64,000 nt of DNA from positions 992,001 through 1,056,000 of the forward strand of contig NZ_AP025281.1 of assembly GCF_024347195.1 (NCBI RefSeq), read 5' to 3'. The DNA is from Aliamphritea hakodatensis. Lineage in GTDB: Bacteria > Pseudomonadota > Gammaproteobacteria > Pseudomonadales > Balneatricaceae. The notes below the pieces were generated by a model that saw nothing but the letters and a program-made list of their open reading frames with translations, was not told where the DNA came from and made no database searches. The position numbers and the translations under genes were made by a program. Below are positions 53,331-63,100 of the stretch, in pieces. Positions within the stretch are counted from its first letter, which is position 1. Each line of letters opens with the position of its first letter.

Positions 53331-53488
53331 CTCAATTGGAAAGTTTCTGCATTGGCGCATAGCATACAATATAAGGCAACTGACAGATAGAGAGCGTGGG
53401 CAGATATCCCGTTGATGGGAAAACAAATATGCGATTTATATTGACTGTCCGCTGACACCCTGTAAACCGGGGGGCAAGAGGAGGATGT

Positions 53489-54028
53489 ATGAGCGATAAA
53501 CCTAAGGGAAAAACTGATTTTTCGGATCAGTATGACCGGGTAATGGCACGTTTACGTGACCAGCTCGAGGCTGCTGAATATCAGTCATGGGATTTTCTTC
53601 AGGCACGCATCGAAGAGGCGGTGGAGCTTGAGCTCACGGCAGAGGAAATGACCCGGGATGAAATGGACTTGCTAGCTGCCTATATCAAGCGGGACCTGAA
53701 AAAACTGGGTTTTTATGCCCATGAAACCGGCGAAGGGATTGCCGCCTGGCTGAATTTTGATCTGAATATTCTGGAACATCAGATCGGTGCCCAACTGATG
53801 GATCTGGCGGACCGCACACGGATCGGTCTGACAGAGCTGGAGCAGCGTTCATTGCAGGAAGAAATGTATCTGGCCGGTGAAATTGCCGGCGCGGGTACCT
53901 TCCGTTGTCTGGCCTGCGGCACAGATAACCGCCTTACCCGGCCCAGCAGTCTGACACCTTGCCTGGTATGCGGCGGTGAGCGTTTTTCCCGGCAGTCAGG
54001 CCCCTGGGAAGGTACGTCTGAAGGCTAG
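53489..54028 (+). CDS. ybeL: Zinc ribbon-containing protein (DUF1451, YbeL-like)
   Basis: This 179-residue cytoplasmic protein has a charged helical body and a C-terminal zinc ribbon CLACGTDNRL...CLVCGG (two CxxC pairs, about residues 144-165). The body fits DUF1451, conserved next to leuS in gammaproteobacteria. Function unknown. Its TAG stop and the stop of lnt on the other strand share the bases CTAG at 54025-54028. AGAGGAGG precedes the ATG. Confidence 0.85.
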   Translation: MSDKPKGKTDFSDQYDRVMARLRDQLEAAEYQSWDFLQARIEEAVELELTAEEMTRDEMDLLAAYIKRDLKKLGFYAHETGEGIAAWLNFDLNILEHQIGAQLMDLADRTRIGLTELEQRSLQEEMYLAGEIAGAGTFRCLACGTDNRLTRPSSLTPCLVCGGERFSRQSGPWEGTSEG

Positions 54029-55524
54029 CGGTATTTGCGGCGGCCGCTGAACAGCAGGCTCAGCAGCAGTAAAATGCCCATCATAACCTGTAATGGCTGA
54101 TCGCCATATTGCTGGTAAGGGGTGGAACCCTGCATCAGGGGCACCTCGGCATAGAGTGCGCCGGTTTCAAACTGGGGCAGTTCTGCATCAATTTTGCCGT
54201 CCGGCCGCATAATGGCGGTCAGGCCGTTGTTGGTTGAACGGATCAGCCAGCGGCCATTTTCCAGCGCCCGCATCCGGGCTATCTGCAGGTGCTGCTGGGG
54301 GGCGATGGAATCACCAAACCAGGCATCGTTACTGACGGTCAGCATCACATTACTGCGGACTCCGTAACGGCGCACCAGTTCCGGGTAGGCGATTTCATAG
54401 CAGATAAACGGCGCCATGGCGGCATCATTTACCTGCAGTAAGGACTGCTCATCCGGTCCGAGGCTGAACTGCGACATTGGCAGGTTGAAGAAATCAATGG
54501 TGCCGCGCAGCCAGTTTTCAAGGGGCACGTATTCCCCAAAAGGCACCAGACGTTGCTTATGGTAGCTGCCTTCGCCGCCGGCAAGGATGGTAATGCTGTT
54601 GTAGTACCCCAGATTATTAGTGCGGGACGGATTATTGAATACTGAAGGCATACCGCTGATCAGTGTCCGCTCCTGGTCTTCCAGCTGTTCAAGATACGGT
54701 GCGAGAATTTTGACCGCATCAGGGTAGAAGGTTGGGATGGCGGTTTCCGGCCAGATCACCATATCAATGTCTTGGTCGGTCTGGCTCAGATCCACATAGC
54801 GTTGCAGGATCTCCGGCATCTGGCTGCGCTGCCATTTCAGCTGCTGAGGGATGCTGGCCTGGGCCAGATAGACTTTGGTTACCCCGGTCTGGGTGGTCCA
54901 GTTTTGCGGGATCTTGTCCAGTAACAGCCAGGGGGCGCTGAACATTACGATTAATGCCAGTGCCGGCAGCGGGCGGCGGTAACAACTGATGAGACCGACC
55001 ACAGCGATGCCCAGCGCAACTGTGTAAAGGCTGAGGAGCCAGACGCCGCCAAAGGGGGCGTAGACCGACAGGGGCGTGTCGGTGAGGGCATAGCCCATAT
55101 ACAGCCAGGGGAAGCCGGTAAACAGCCAGCTGCGCAACCATTCAAACGCTACCCAGATGGCAATAAAACCGATGCCGTTATACAAAAAGCGCCGGTACAG
55201 CCAGGTTTGCACCAGGACAAACAGCGCCATGGCTGCGACGAAAACAGCGGTCAGCAGGGTGGCCAGCCAGACGGGGGCGTTACCGTGTTCGTGAATGCTG
55301 ACGAATACCCAGGAAACCCCGACGCCATAGAGCCCCAACCCGTAGCACCAGCCAATCAGTGCCGCCCCGCGGAAGCTGCTTTCGTGTAGCAGAATAAATA
55401 ACAGAGCAGCGGAAACCGGTGCCAGATACCAGTAATCGAAAGGGGCGAGTGCCAGCGGTGCCAGTCCGCCGGCGATAACTGCCAGGATGATCCGAAGCCA
55501 GATGTACGCAGTTTTTTGTGGCAT
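54025..55524 (-). CDS. lnt: Apolipoprotein N-acyltransferase
   Basis: This 499-residue inner-membrane enzyme adds the third acyl chain to lipoproteins. It has about six N-terminal membrane segments and the periplasmic nitrilase-like domain with the catalytic Glu in WPETAIPT, the Lys in YHKQRLVPFGEYVP and the Cys in PFICYEIAYPE. It is 32 bases from corC and transcribed with it. Confidence 0.95.
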   Translation of the reverse strand: MPQKTAYIWLRIILAVIAGGLAPLALAPFDYWYLAPVSAALLFILLHESSFRGAALIGWCYGLGLYGVGVSWVFVSIHEHGNAPVWLATLLTAVFVAAMALFVLVQTWLYRRFLYNGIGFIAIWVAFEWLRSWLFTGFPWLYMGYALTDTPLSVYAPFGGVWLLSLYTVALGIAVVGLISCYRRPLPALALIVMFSAPWLLLDKIPQNWTTQTGVTKVYLAQASIPQQLKWQRSQMPEILQRYVDLSQTDQDIDMVIWPETAIPTFYPDAVKILAPYLEQLEDQERTLISGMPSVFNNPSRTNNLGYYNSITILAGGEGSYHKQRLVPFGEYVPLENWLRGTIDFFNLPMSQFSLGPDEQSLLQVNDAAMAPFICYEIAYPELVRRYGVRSNVMLTVSNDAWFGDSIAPQQHLQIARMRALENGRWLIRSTNNGLTAIMRPDGKIDAELPQFETGALYAEVPLMQGSTPYQQYGDQPLQVMMGILLLLSLLFSGRRKYR

Positions 55525-55556
55525 AGCTAAGGTATCCGTCAGGTTATTAAAATGGG

Positions 55557-56405
55557 CTAAATACTGGCCCGGGTTACCTGTAGCAAGCGGATGCGACGGT
55601 TTTCAGCGCTGAGTACCTTAAAGGTAAATTCATCGATACTGACCACTTCATCCTTGTGCGGCAGGTGTCCGAACTTCTGTGTCACCAGGCCTCCGACAGT
55701 ATCAAAATCATCATCAGGCAGGCCAATATCGAAGTATTCGTTGAAGTCTTCGATCGGGGTGAGGGCTTTTACTATATAGCCATTTTCATCAAATGGCTTG
55801 ATGTTGCTTTCATCATCTTCACTGTCGTGTTCGTCTTCGATTTCTCCGACGATCTGTTCCAGCACGTCTTCGATGGTGATCAGTCCGGCAACGCCGGCGT
55901 ACTCATCAACCACCATGGCCATGTGATTACGGTTGGCACGGAATTCTTTCAGCAGGATGTTCAGGCGCTTACTTTCCGGAATGATGGTCGGTTTGCGCAG
56001 GTGCTGGGTGATATCGAAGTTTTCCAGACCAGCGTCATCAAGAATCAGGGGCAGGAGGTCTTTTGCCAGCAGGATACCCAGCAGGTCGTCCGGGTTTTCA
56101 CCGATGACCGGGAACCGGGAGTGGGCGCTGGAAATGATGATGGGTAAAAATTCTTTGGGTGTCTGGTCGGCTTCGACCACCACCATTTGTGAGCGGGGGA
56201 TCATAACATCCCGGACTTGCTGGTCAGAAACCTGCATGGCGCCTTCAATGATGCTGTAGGCTTCCTGGTCCAGAATATTATCGTCGGCAGCGTCTTTCAG
56301 GTCTGCTAACAGGTCTTCGCGGGTTTTCGGCTCATCAGAAAAGGCCTGGGTGATTTTGCCCAGCCAGTTTTTCTGTGTGCCATGTTCCGTTCGGTCTTCG
56401 CTCAT
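55557..56405 (-). CDS. corC: CorC/HlyC-type CBS-domain protein
   Basis: This 282-residue cytoplasmic protein has the N-terminal region preceding the CBS pair, two CBS domains (about 65-190, VRDVMIPRSQMVVVE) and the CorC_HlyC domain (about 205-280). It is associated with magnesium and cobalt efflux, usually next to lnt and ybeY. Eight bases separate it from ybeY. Confidence 0.93.
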   Translation of the reverse strand: MSEDRTEHGTQKNWLGKITQAFSDEPKTREDLLADLKDAADDNILDQEAYSIIEGAMQVSDQQVRDVMIPRSQMVVVEADQTPKEFLPIIISSAHSRFPVIGENPDDLLGILLAKDLLPLILDDAGLENFDITQHLRKPTIIPESKRLNILLKEFRANRNHMAMVVDEYAGVAGLITIEDVLEQIVGEIEDEHDSEDDESNIKPFDENGYIVKALTPIEDFNEYFDIGLPDDDFDTVGGLVTQKFGHLPHKDEVVSIDEFTFKVLSAENRRIRLLQVTRASI

Positions 56406-56412
56406 ATTGTCC

Positions 56413-56874
56413 TTAAGGGTCCTGATTATCGTATGGGTTACTGATATCTAACTGTGACAGCAGTTTAACCTCTAATGCTTCCATTTCTTCAGCATCAGCG
56501 TCATTTATATGGTCGAATCCTAACAGATGCAAGCATCCGTGGATGACCATATGCGCCCAGTGGTGCATCAGCGGCTTGTTTTGCTCGTCGGCTTCACGGC
56601 TGACGACCGGCGCGCAGATCACCAGATCCCCCAGTAAATCCAGCTCGATGCCTTCCGGCACTTCAAAAGGGAAGGACAACACATTGGTGGGTTTGTCCTT
56701 GCCGCGGTAGTCGTTATTCAGCTGCTGGCTTTCTGCTTCATCAACGATCCGTACGGACAGTTCAGCAGTGTCGCGAAAATCGGCGATTGCCAGGCTGGCC
56801 CAGCGGGTCAGTTCAGCTTCGTCCGGCAGGTTGATGTCTTCGATCTGACACTGGCGGTCAACGTAATAGCTCAT
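56413..56874 (-). CDS. ybeY: Endoribonuclease YbeY
   Basis: This 153-residue metal-dependent RNase takes part in 16S rRNA 3'-end maturation and ribosome quality control. The zinc-site motif HGCLHLLGFDH (H-x3-H-x5-H) is intact. It stands three bases after ybeZ. Confidence 0.95.
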   Translation of the reverse strand: MSYYVDRQCQIEDINLPDEAELTRWASLAIADFRDTAELSVRIVDEAESQQLNNDYRGKDKPTNVLSFPFEVPEGIELDLLGDLVICAPVVSREADEQNKPLMHHWAHMVIHGCLHLLGFDHINDADAEEMEALEVKLLSQLDISNPYDNQDP

Positions 56875-56877
56875 GCG

Positions 56878-57888
56878 TTAGTTTCCGGAGTTATGTTGCA
56901 GGTCGAATTCGTCGTAGGCTTCAACAATGTGCTGCACCAGCGGGTGACGCACCACATCTTTGGCCAGAAAACGGGTGAAGCCGATGCCTTCCACATCACG
57001 CAGTACCTGCTGGGCGTGGATCAGGCCGGAACGGACGCCTTTGGGCAGGTCGATCTGGGTAGTATCGCCGGTAATGACTGCGGTGGAGCCGAAACCGATC
57101 CGGGTCAGGAACATCTTCATCTGCTCCCGGGTGGTGTTCTGGCTTTCATCCAGAATCACGAATGATCCGTTCAGGGTCCGGCCACGCATATAGGCCAGCG
57201 GGGCAACTTCAATGACGTTGCGCTCGATCAGCTTGGTCACCCGTTCAATGCCGAGCATTTCGTACAGGGCGTCATACAGCGGACGCAGGTACGGGTCGAC
57301 TTTCTGGCTCAGGTCACCGGGCAGGAAACCGAGTTTTTCACCGGCTTCAACCGCCGGGCGGACCAGCAGAATCCGGCTGACTTCATCCCGTTCCAGGGCT
57401 TCGCAGGCACAGGCGACCGCCAGGTACGTTTTGCCGGTACCGGCCGGGCCGATACCAAAGTTAATGTCGTGGCGCAGAATGGAACGCAGATATTCCTGCT
57501 GATTAGGCCCACGTGGGCGGATCAGCGCTTTACGGGTGCGGATGGAAATATCCGGCTGGTAAATGTCTGCCGGTTCCGGGCGGGCTTTGATCTGTTCCAC
57601 GCCGGATTGCTGTAACAGCAGGTGCACCTGTTCGGCGGTAATTTCTTCGCCGTCCTGAGATTCCTGATACAGCTGGGTAATGACCTGCTCGCCGGCTTTG
57701 ATGGAGCTGGCGTCACCGGCCAGCTTGAAAATGTTGCCGCGATTGCTGATTTCAATACCCAGCCGTTCGGCCATCAGTTTCAGATGTTCATCCAGCTGGC
57801 CACACAGGTTGGCCAGGTGATGCGGATCGTTTGGGTGAAGGCTGAAGCTTAGGGAGTCAGCGGTGTTCAATGAGGATACCTCAGGCAT
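56878..57888 (-). CDS. ybeZ: PhoH-like ATPase YbeZ
   Basis: This 336-residue P-loop ATPase has an N-terminal KH-like region, Walker A GPAGTGKTYLA (about residue 130) and Walker B ILDESQNTT. It works with YbeY in RNA metabolism. ATG at 57888 is chosen (a TTG at 57897 is in frame); it overlaps the end of miaB by eight bases, so the two are coupled. Confidence 0.93.
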   Translation of the reverse strand: MPEVSSLNTADSLSFSLHPNDPHHLANLCGQLDEHLKLMAERLGIEISNRGNIFKLAGDASSIKAGEQVITQLYQESQDGEEITAEQVHLLLQQSGVEQIKARPEPADIYQPDISIRTRKALIRPRGPNQQEYLRSILRHDINFGIGPAGTGKTYLAVACACEALERDEVSRILLVRPAVEAGEKLGFLPGDLSQKVDPYLRPLYDALYEMLGIERVTKLIERNVIEVAPLAYMRGRTLNGSFVILDESQNTTREQMKMFLTRIGFGSTAVITGDTTQIDLPKGVRSGLIHAQQVLRDVEGIGFTRFLAKDVVRHPLVQHIVEAYDEFDLQHNSGN

Positions 57889-59239
57889 CTTTAGCAAAGT
57901 TATTCAGTTCGGAGCTGACCAACTGACCCAGCAGGGAGTTGGCATAGGCTTCGACAATTTCTACGTCAGCAAAGTGACCGATCAGGTCCGGATTATCGCA
58001 GCGGAAGTTCACCACCCGGTTGTTCTCAGTCCGGCCAGACAGCATACCCGGATCGCGCTTGGAATAATCGTTGACCAGAATGCGCTCTACAGTACCCACC
58101 ATGCGGCGGCTGATCTGCATTGCCTGCTGAGTAATCCGTTCCTGCAGAATGTTCAGACGCTGCTTTTTGGTGTCATCGCTGACGTCATCCGGCAGGTCCG
58201 ATGCCGGTGTACCCGGACGGCGGCTGTAGATAAAGCTGAACGAGTGGTCAAAGCCGATCTGGGCAATCAGATTCATGGTGGCTTCAAAGTCAGCGTCGGT
58301 TTCACCCGGGAAGCCAATGATAAAGTCCGAAGAGAACGAGATGTTCGGGCGCAGGGCTTTTATCCGGCGCAGCTTGGACTTGTATTCAATCGCCGTGTGG
58401 CCACGTTTCATTGCCATCAGGATACGGTCTGAGCCGCTCTGTACCGGCAAATGCAGATGGCTGACCAGTTCCGGCACTTCGGCGTAAACATCGATCAGAC
58501 TTTCAGTGAACTCAACCGGATGCGAGGTGGTGAAGCGGATGCGGTCAATGCCGTCGACCGCCGCAACACAGCGGATCAGTTCAGCCAGATCAGCCACGTC
58601 GCCGTCGTGGGTGTTACCCCGGTACGCGTTAACGTTCTGGCCCAACAGGTTAACTTCGCGGACACCCTGTTCCGCCAGTTCAACCACTTCGGTCAGTACA
58701 TCGTCCAGCGGGCGGCTGACTTCTTCGCCACGGGTGTAAGGCACAACACAGAAGGTACAATACTTGCTGCAACCTTCCATGACGGAAACAAAGGCTTCGG
58801 CACCGTCGACTTTCGGGGCCGGCAGGTGGTCGAACTTCTCGATTTCCGGGAAGCTGATATCCACAATGCCTTTTTTGTTTTCATGGGTAAGATCAATCAT
58901 TTCCGGCAGACGGTGCAGGGTTTGCGGGCCGAAAATCATATCTACATAAGGCGCACGCTTGAGAATCGCTTCGCCTTCCTGGCTGGCGACGCAGCCGCCA
59001 ACACCGATTTTCAGCTCTGGGTTACCGGCCTTAAGTTTGCGCCAGCGTCCCAGTTGGTGGAATACTTTTTCCTGCGCCTTTTCCCGGATAGAACAGGTGT
59101 TAAGCAGCAAAACGTCTGCCTCTTCCTGGTTGTCGGTCAGTTCCAGCTCGTGGCTTTCGCCCAGAAGGTCGGCCATACGCGCTGAATCGTATTCGTTCAT
59201 CTGACAGCCATGGGTTTTAATGAATAGCTTCTTCGCCAT
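57881..59239 (-). CDS. miaB: tRNA-2-methylthio-N6-dimethylallyladenosine synthase
   Basis: This 452-residue radical SAM enzyme adds the methylthio group to i6A37 in tRNA. It has the N-terminal MTTase cysteines (HGCQMNEYDSARM, NTCSIREKA, GCVASQ), the radical SAM motif CSKYCTFCVVPYTRGEEVSRP-like block (written in part) and a C-terminal TRAM domain. It heads miaB-ybeZ-ybeY-corC-lnt. Confidence 0.96.
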   Translation of the reverse strand: MAKKLFIKTHGCQMNEYDSARMADLLGESHELELTDNQEEADVLLLNTCSIREKAQEKVFHQLGRWRKLKAGNPELKIGVGGCVASQEGEAILKRAPYVDMIFGPQTLHRLPEMIDLTHENKKGIVDISFPEIEKFDHLPAPKVDGAEAFVSVMEGCSKYCTFCVVPYTRGEEVSRPLDDVLTEVVELAEQGVREVNLLGQNVNAYRGNTHDGDVADLAELIRCVAAVDGIDRIRFTTSHPVEFTESLIDVYAEVPELVSHLHLPVQSGSDRILMAMKRGHTAIEYKSKLRRIKALRPNISFSSDFIIGFPGETDADFEATMNLIAQIGFDHSFSFIYSRRPGTPASDLPDDVSDDTKKQRLNILQERITQQAMQISRRMVGTVERILVNDYSKRDPGMLSGRTENNRVVNFRCDNPDLIGHFADVEIVEAYANSLLGQLVSSELNNFAKDA

Positions 59240-59482
59240 TACACACCTGTTGTAACGTTGGGATTGATCAAAGGGGCAGGAATTATACGCTAAGGTCGAA
59301 AGGGTGCCTAGTTATTAATCAGCAAGATCCTGTCTGTGCTCATATTTATATCTGAGGAATTATCCCGCCGCTTACTCTTGAATTTTAGTGTGCTGCCCGT
59401 ATATTTGCTGCCTGAAATTTTTACGATCACATTCTGATCATCCAGCAGTAAATGCCCGGTAGAGGGCTGGCAGAGTTAAATC

Positions 59483-59803
59483 ATGGAAAAAGACGCGATT
59501 TACCGGATTAAGTTTCTCAATCAGGATGAAGTCTACGAGGTGTATGCCAAGCATCTCTACCAAAGCGATTTATGGGGATTTCTGGAAGTGGAAGAGTTTG
59601 TCTTTGGCAGTCAGACCCAGATGGTGGTCGACCCGTCGGAAGAAAAGCTCAAGCAACAGTTTGAAGATGTGGAGCGAAGCTATATTCCGATGCAGTCTGT
59701 TATCCGTATCGATGAAGTAAAACATCATGGCGTGGCTAAAATCACGCCGGCCCGGGGAACAAATGTAGCGGCTTTCCCCGGAATGCCGCCAAAGCACAAG
59801 TAG
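59483..59803 (+). CDS. DUF1820 family protein
   Basis: This 106-residue cytoplasmic protein has the DUF1820 start YRIKFLNQDEVYEVYAKHLYQ and ends GMPPKHK. It is conserved in gammaproteobacteria next to miaB. No function is known. It is divergent from miaB across 243 bases. Confidence 0.8.
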   Translation: MEKDAIYRIKFLNQDEVYEVYAKHLYQSDLWGFLEVEEFVFGSQTQMVVDPSEEKLKQQFEDVERSYIPMQSVIRIDEVKHHGVAKITPARGTNVAAFPGMPPKHK

Positions 59804-60106
59804 AACAAATATATAGCTTTAATAATTTCACTGACTTAGGGCAGGTTTTACGTGCTTCAAACATCGACCATAACCTATGTTTGAATTAATCTGTCGGGAT
59901 GGGTAGTCCCGGATTGAGCTGGCTCTGTCCGTTGTCTATGATGAGCTAAACAGTTGTGGAACGTTTGAATCGGGTTATAAATTAACGCTGCCCGGCACAG
60001 CTGACCGACTAATTTCAGGCATATTTGCAGATGGACAGTTTGCGGAGAATTGCAGTTATCTCTAAGGATAAACTGTTGCAGATGTGCGCTTCGGGCGGGG
60101 AAAGGA
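59804..60106. other. Intergenic region before the dual c-di-GMP gene
   Basis: This stretch of 303 bases has no supported gene. It contains one inverted repeat, TCAAACAT/ATGTTTGA (59857-59884), without a T run. No GEMM cyclic-di-GMP riboswitch pattern was recognised. Confidence 0.4.
59857..59884. repeat. Inverted repeat TCAAACAT/ATGTTTGA
   Basis: A perfect 8-bp dyad with a 12-base spacer between the DUF1820 gene and the GGDEF-EAL gene. It could be an operator or weak terminator. Confidence 0.35.
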
Positions 60107-63100
60107 TTGAATACTCCAGATAACAGTCGTCCCAATTTACTGACTTGCCTTCAGGTATATCTGATGCCTGGGGCTATGTATTTCCTGTTAGCCCGGTTAA
60201 CGGTGCTGCTGACGGCACCTCCCGGTGAACCCTCCATCATCTGGCCACCGGCCGGCTTTGCCATTGTCATTCTTATGCTGCTGGGGAAACGTGCTCTGCC
60301 GAGCCTGTTTGCCGGCATGCTGGCCCATCAGTTGTATTTCTGGTTCACAGGGGCCCCCGAAACAGCACTTCATCTTCAGGTTATATTAGGCGGCATCATC
60401 AGTGTTGGTGCAATGCTGCAGGCGGTGATAGCGGTCCGTCTGATTAACCGTTATGTGGGACCAGATGATCCGCTGATTGATGACCGGGCGATTCTGCGTT
60501 TTCTGCTGATTGTCGGGCCGCTCAGTTCGCTGGTGGCCTGTACCACGGCGATTATCTGTTTTGCCGTTTTCAATACCATGCCGGTTGCTGAGCTGGGAGC
60601 CGTGTGGCTGACCTGGTGGCTGGGTGACAGCATCGGCGCCATGATTATAACGCCGCTGTTGCTGTCGCTGATAAAGTCCAGCCCGGTAGGCCGCTTCAAT
60701 CGCCGGGTGAGTGTGGGGATGCCCATTCTGGGTCTGTTGCTGGTCATCGGCCTGTTGTTTGTGGTGACCGGCGAACGGGAAAAAGATGAGCGTAACCAGT
60801 TATTCGTTCGTCAGGCAGGAACCCTGCATTTACAAGTGGTCGGGGCGTTTCAGGAAAGTTTTCAGCTGCTGAATATGACCCGGTCTTTCCTGGAAAGTGG
60901 CGGCTATGTATCCAAAGACGAGTTTTCCATTTTCGGGCAGGGGTTGCTGGATCAGAGTAAAGGTATTCAGGCGCTGGAGTGGATTCCCCGGGTGGCCAGT
61001 TTCAACCGGACATCTTTTGAAAATGCCAATGATGGCCCCGGTGATATCAAGGTATTCGACGGTGACAAGATTAAACGTGCCCCGGATAAAGCGGTGTATT
61101 ACCCCGTTAAGTATGTCCAGCCGTTAACCGGTAACGAGCGGGCGTATGGGTACGATGTGTCTTCCAACCCGATGGCTAAAGAGGCGCAGGATTACGCCTT
61201 TCTGTATAACAGCATCGGTGCGACAGCCCCGATCCGGCTGATTCAGGAATCCGGCCAGCAGGCCGGTGTGGTGGTCTATCTGTCGATGAGTCAGAAGGGT
61301 AAGGAGCATGTCTGGGATAATCATCTGGGCTTTGTGGCGATGGTATACCGGGCGGATGACTTTATTACCAGCCATTTACTCGGGCCGAATACATCCCTGA
61401 CACGGCAGATATACATCCGGATTACGGATGTAACCGATGACACGCCTAAGGAACTGTACCGGTCTCCCAGGTTTGAAGAGCGTCTGATGGACCCGGCTGA
61501 TGACCGGCACATCCGGCGTTTATTCCTGCTGGGTGGCCGTCAGTGGGAGTTCGAATATTTACCGGCCAGTGAATCCCTGTACAAAGATGGAATCTCTTCC
61601 AGCTGGCTGATTTTGTCGGCGGGCATGCTGTTTGCGTCTCTGATCTGCGGCTGGTTGCTGACCCTGACCGGCCGGACCGTTCGGGTCGGGGAGCTGGTGA
61701 ATGAAAAAACCGCTAACCTGCAACATGAAATTGAGGAGCGTCGTTCCGCGGAGCTGGCGCTGCGTAAACTGTCTAAAGCGGTTGAGTACAGCCCCTACAT
61801 GGTGGTGATCTCACGGCTTGACGGCACGGTTGAATACGCCAGCCCTAAAGTATTGGAGGTAACCGGTTTTTCAGAGGATGAGGTGGTTGGTCAGCCAATT
61901 AACATGCTGCATTACGATCAGGGACAGGAAACATCCTATGACACCATCTGGGAAATGTTGCGCAGCACCCGGGAGTGGCAGGGTGAGCTACTGAACCTGC
62001 GTAAGAATGGCCAGGCTTACTGGGCCAATGTACACATTGCGCCAATCTATGATGAAGAAGATCAGGTTACCCACTATGTATCAATCCATCAGGACATCAC
62101 CGAAGCCCGGGAAATTTCTGAACAGCTTAATTATCAGGCCAGTCATGATCAGCTGACGGATCTGGTGAACCGGCGGGCGTTTGAACAATTGCTTGAACAG
62201 ACGTTGGAACACAGCCAGGTTACCGGTGAAGAACACGTATTCTGCTTTCTCGATCTGGATCAGTTCAAGGTGGTTAACGATACCTGCGGACACATTGCCG
62301 GTGACGAATTACTGCGCCAGTTAGCGCATTTGCTGCAGGAAAGAATTCGCAGTGGTGATACGCTGGCCCGTCTGGGGGGCGACGAGTTCGGTATTCTGAT
62401 GCGTAACTGCAATTTGCAGCAGGCGGAACGGGTTGCCAATGATCTGCGGGAAAAAATTGCCTCCTTCAAGTTCAGCTGGGAAAAACAGATTTTCAGCGTG
62501 GGTGTCAGTATCGGTGTGGTTGAAATCGATCAGCACAGTGTGAATAAGATTGAGCTGATGAAACAGGCAGATTCAGCCTGTTATACCGCCAAGGAAAACG
62601 GCCGGAACCGGGTGCATCTGTACCAGCAGGATGATGCCATGCTGCTGAAGCGGGAAGGGGAAATGCAGTGGGTATCGGAAATCAATGCCGCCCTGGATGA
62701 AGACCGTTTTGTACTCTTCGGGCAGATTATTCTGCCGCTGCAGGATCAGGGCCTGAAACCGGATATCGAAGTGTTACTGCGTTTGCGGGATAAAGATGGC
62801 AATCTTGTGCCTCCCGGAGCTTTTCTGCCGGCGGTGGAGCGTTACCATCTGAGCAGCCGGGTTGACCGCTGGGTGGTGGAACATACTCTTGACTGGCTGG
62901 AACAGAATGCCATGGTCTTCTCCCGCACGATTGGTCGCTGTGCCATTAATCTGTCTGGCGGATCCCTCGGTGACAGCACCATTCAGGATGCCATTCTGCA
63001 GCGCCTGAAAGCATCCACAATACCGGCATCGACCCTGAAATTTGAAATTACAGAAACCTCTGCGATCGCCAATCTTTCAGACGCCAAGGATTTCATTAAC

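Noticed and set aside
58451..59185. 244-codon plus-strand frame across miaB
   Set aside because: Antisense shadow of miaB; the miaB cysteine motifs on the other strand are decisive.
59804..60106. GEMM cyclic-di-GMP riboswitch
   Set aside because: The conserved GEMM loops were not found in this spacer before the GGDEF-EAL gene.
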